Positions 1 to 64,000 of a stretch of DNA of 64,000 bases are shown here, in pieces. Position numbers and translations under genes: made by a program. Every line of letters begins with the position of its first letter. Position 1 is the stretch's first letter. The stretch covers positions 10,982,401 to 11,046,400 of the forward strand of contig CM041086.1 of NCBI GenBank assembly GCA_023079485.1. The letters are read 5' to 3'. Below the pieces are notes generated by a model. The model had not been told where the DNA came from. It did no database searches and saw nothing but the letters and a program-made list of their open reading frames with translations. This DNA is from Archilochus colubris (Eukaryota > Chordata > Aves > Apodiformes > Trochilidae).

Positions 1-61795
<61,795 letters not shown>

Positions 61796-64000
61796 CTACA
61801 AAGAAAAACAAGTCAATACAACTCCTCATATCAAACAGAGTATTGGTGAATAAGTTCTTATTCTGAGAACTAGTTTAGAATAAACATGTAAATTTACTTC
61901 TTAGCACTGTAAAAACTACAGGTATATGAAAATCAAGAAGAGGAGTTTAAGGGTACATAAAATATTCATGAAGTTCCAGAAAATGTACATGCATGCACAC
62001 AGTTCTTCTGATCAAATATTTTACTGTGCACTGACAATATCTGTGTATAAATAAAATGGGAGTCGAATGAAATATGCAAAATTAAAGTCTTTATACACCA
62101 ACTTAATAATCTATTTTAGCTACCAAATAATGAGAGCAACCCTACCAACACTACTAATGAAGTGAATTCTGCACTGCGCAGCTTAGAAAGTCTTCACTTT
62201 GTTAAAAACTTACACTGGCAGTAAAGTGCCTTAGTTAATCCATTTCCTGAAGGAAAAGTCTTACACATCTTTGAACACACCCTTTAACTGATATTCTAGA
62301 AGACCTCAACTATTTTATGTTATCCTGCCTTCCAGCTAAGGATCTCAAAATCTTAATGCCAATCCATCTGAACACCTTCAAAGTAGGAACCTCACAGATT
62401 GCAGCAGTGATACTGAAAGACTGAATCTGTCAATCAGAGGCCATGGATCAGAGAGGATTTGGTCTGTACCCTCAGAGAACCTTTATGTGTGAAGATTTAT
62501 ATCAAGTTTTCAAGTGTCACTTAAAGCATTCCTCCAAAAAGCCTATGCCTAAAAATATTTGAACCTATTCTGCAAGCATTCATTTAGATGAATTTCAGAA
62601 TGGTTTTCCTGTTGAAGTTGTGCTGTTTGATTCTATTTTCCTTTGGGGACTATATTCTCATTTTCCCTAATTATAGCAAATTCCAGTGAAATCCCTTATG
62701 GGAAGAAGTTTTATTTCAGGCATTTGCAAAATCACAAGGATTTCTAATATCTCATTTGACACTATACATATGAGTTAAACAAATAAAGTTGTCACAATGA
62801 ATAAATTAACTGACTGAATTTATAGGATATATTTCCATTCACTGTATGGTTACTCATCTGGAAAACCAAGTACAGCTCTGGAGTGCTGGATGGGGTGTTT
62901 GTATTTTGTATCAGCTGAAAGATGCAAGCATCCCATGTAGGCATTCCTGACAGCATCAAAAGGCCACCAATACCCAGAAATATTTCTAGCAGTTTCAACT
63001 TTGGTTCAGACCCCCTGAACAAATCTTTAGGTCCTGTCTTCTCCCACCAGAGATACAGAAACTGACTCCCTCAAAAAATAGTTTGCACTGCTCCATATGA
63101 GCTGATGGCTGACCCTGTCTGTATTTGCTTTCATTCAGCTTTTGAATATATTATTATGATTTCATATTGAGGGCCTCTAAGGTCATATGTACAGATTAGA
63201 TGCAGACTGAACAACACTTTCTACTTTCTGATGTAATGTTTTAACTTCACTCTTGCAGCATGCAAATCACTTTCTCAGTAAACATTGCAAAGGAATAAAC
63301 AGCAAAAAGTTTCCAGTCAGATTTCCTCTTACGGATCTTTAGGATTTCTTTATGATTCAAAAAGATAATTAAAGTCTAAGCAGGATTTTAGCACCAGGAA
63401 AATATTAATTGAAATTATATTCAAATAACTGAAAATATCAGTTTGCTGTAGAAGTAGTTACAGCAGATACACCAGAGGCCAGACACCAGCTGTGCCTAAT
63501 GCAAAGGCTGAGATGGTAGAAATGGGAGCGACTGAGCAGAATTTATGAATAACAGCACAGGGTCAGGAAGTAATGTTTGCTATGGCACTATCAAAACGAG
63601 ATGAAACATTAACATATGCTAAAGTATGTATTTTTGGCATTAAAAAAGTAGAAAGGACTCGTCTTGCCTACTAGTTCCCAACCCACAGAGAAGCAAAGTG
63701 CACACTCTCCAGATGGCGCAATGGACTTAAGAAAACCTCAAACCAAAATGGGTTCTTCATGATATTCTGTACCTGTTGAAGAGGAATTCTACAGACAGTT
63801 TCACAGGCCATCCAACACCTAAAACCATTTATTAAATTTCCCTCGATGGGCAAAACCAAGAACAGAATCTCAAGGAAACCCTTCATTTGTGAACAATTCA
63901 ATACAAATTATGCATCACAAGAAGTACTTTTAGTATGGCAGCCACTGCTGGGTCAGGGCAGTAAGAATAAGTTAATGCTCTCTATTTACTGCCAAGAGAA
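61796..64000. other. Intron upstream of the first exon in the window
   Basis: The preceding CNKSR2-type exon (CRIC domain, ending ...ILHV) was searched for on the minus strand and not found. Nothing else is recognisable. Confidence 0.7.

Overview
The window looks like AT-rich intronic DNA of a vertebrate, most likely a bird. Two 3' ends of CR1 LINEs (33770-33905 and 29955-30047) carry the characteristic avian tail, in which a stretch about a ggttgga-type turn and 'ggtccc.tccaacc' leads into an 'attctatgattc'-like end. No bacterial, plasmid or viral genes were found. Repeat content is low, as is usual for birds. Most long open frames are chance frames in introns.

One gene spans almost the whole window on the minus strand, reading from high to low coordinates. 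It is a member of the CNK family (connector enhancer of kinase suppressor of Ras), closest to CNKSR2. I could rebuild 12 core coding exons by hand from splice sites, reading phase and protein similarity. In transcript order they are: end of CRIC and start of PDZ (61676-61795), PDZ (56736-56795, 53619-53687, 45970-46116), linker (43649-43782, 42899-43104, 39802-39888, 38182-38427/9, 18380-18428) and PH domain (16849-17024, 15315-15388, 8736-8807). The SAM/CRIC exons lie beyond the right edge. The end of the PH domain and the C-terminal tail lie beyond the left edge. The joined exons give about 480 codons without an internal stop, provided one anomalous junction is solved.

The gene is not a plain copy of CNKSR2. 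PDZ and PH are close to mammalian CNKSR2 as I remember it, but the linker is strongly diverged, the proline-rich IPPPP motif is gone, and several PH residues match IPCEF1 (the PH half of the CNKSR3/IPCEF1 pair). I therefore call it CNKSR2-like: either an unusually fast ortholog or a separate paralog.

Three points deserve a second look. The junction between 39802-39888 and 38182-38427 cannot be spliced in frame by GT-AG rules. Two extra exon-like segments, 30260-30294 and 21764-21812 (35 + 49 nt), form an in-frame pair before the PH half and contain an in-frame Met, which could give an IPCEF1-like second transcript. A short plus-strand segment (52737-52861) looks like the last exon of an unknown gene. 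The rest is intron with simple repeats.
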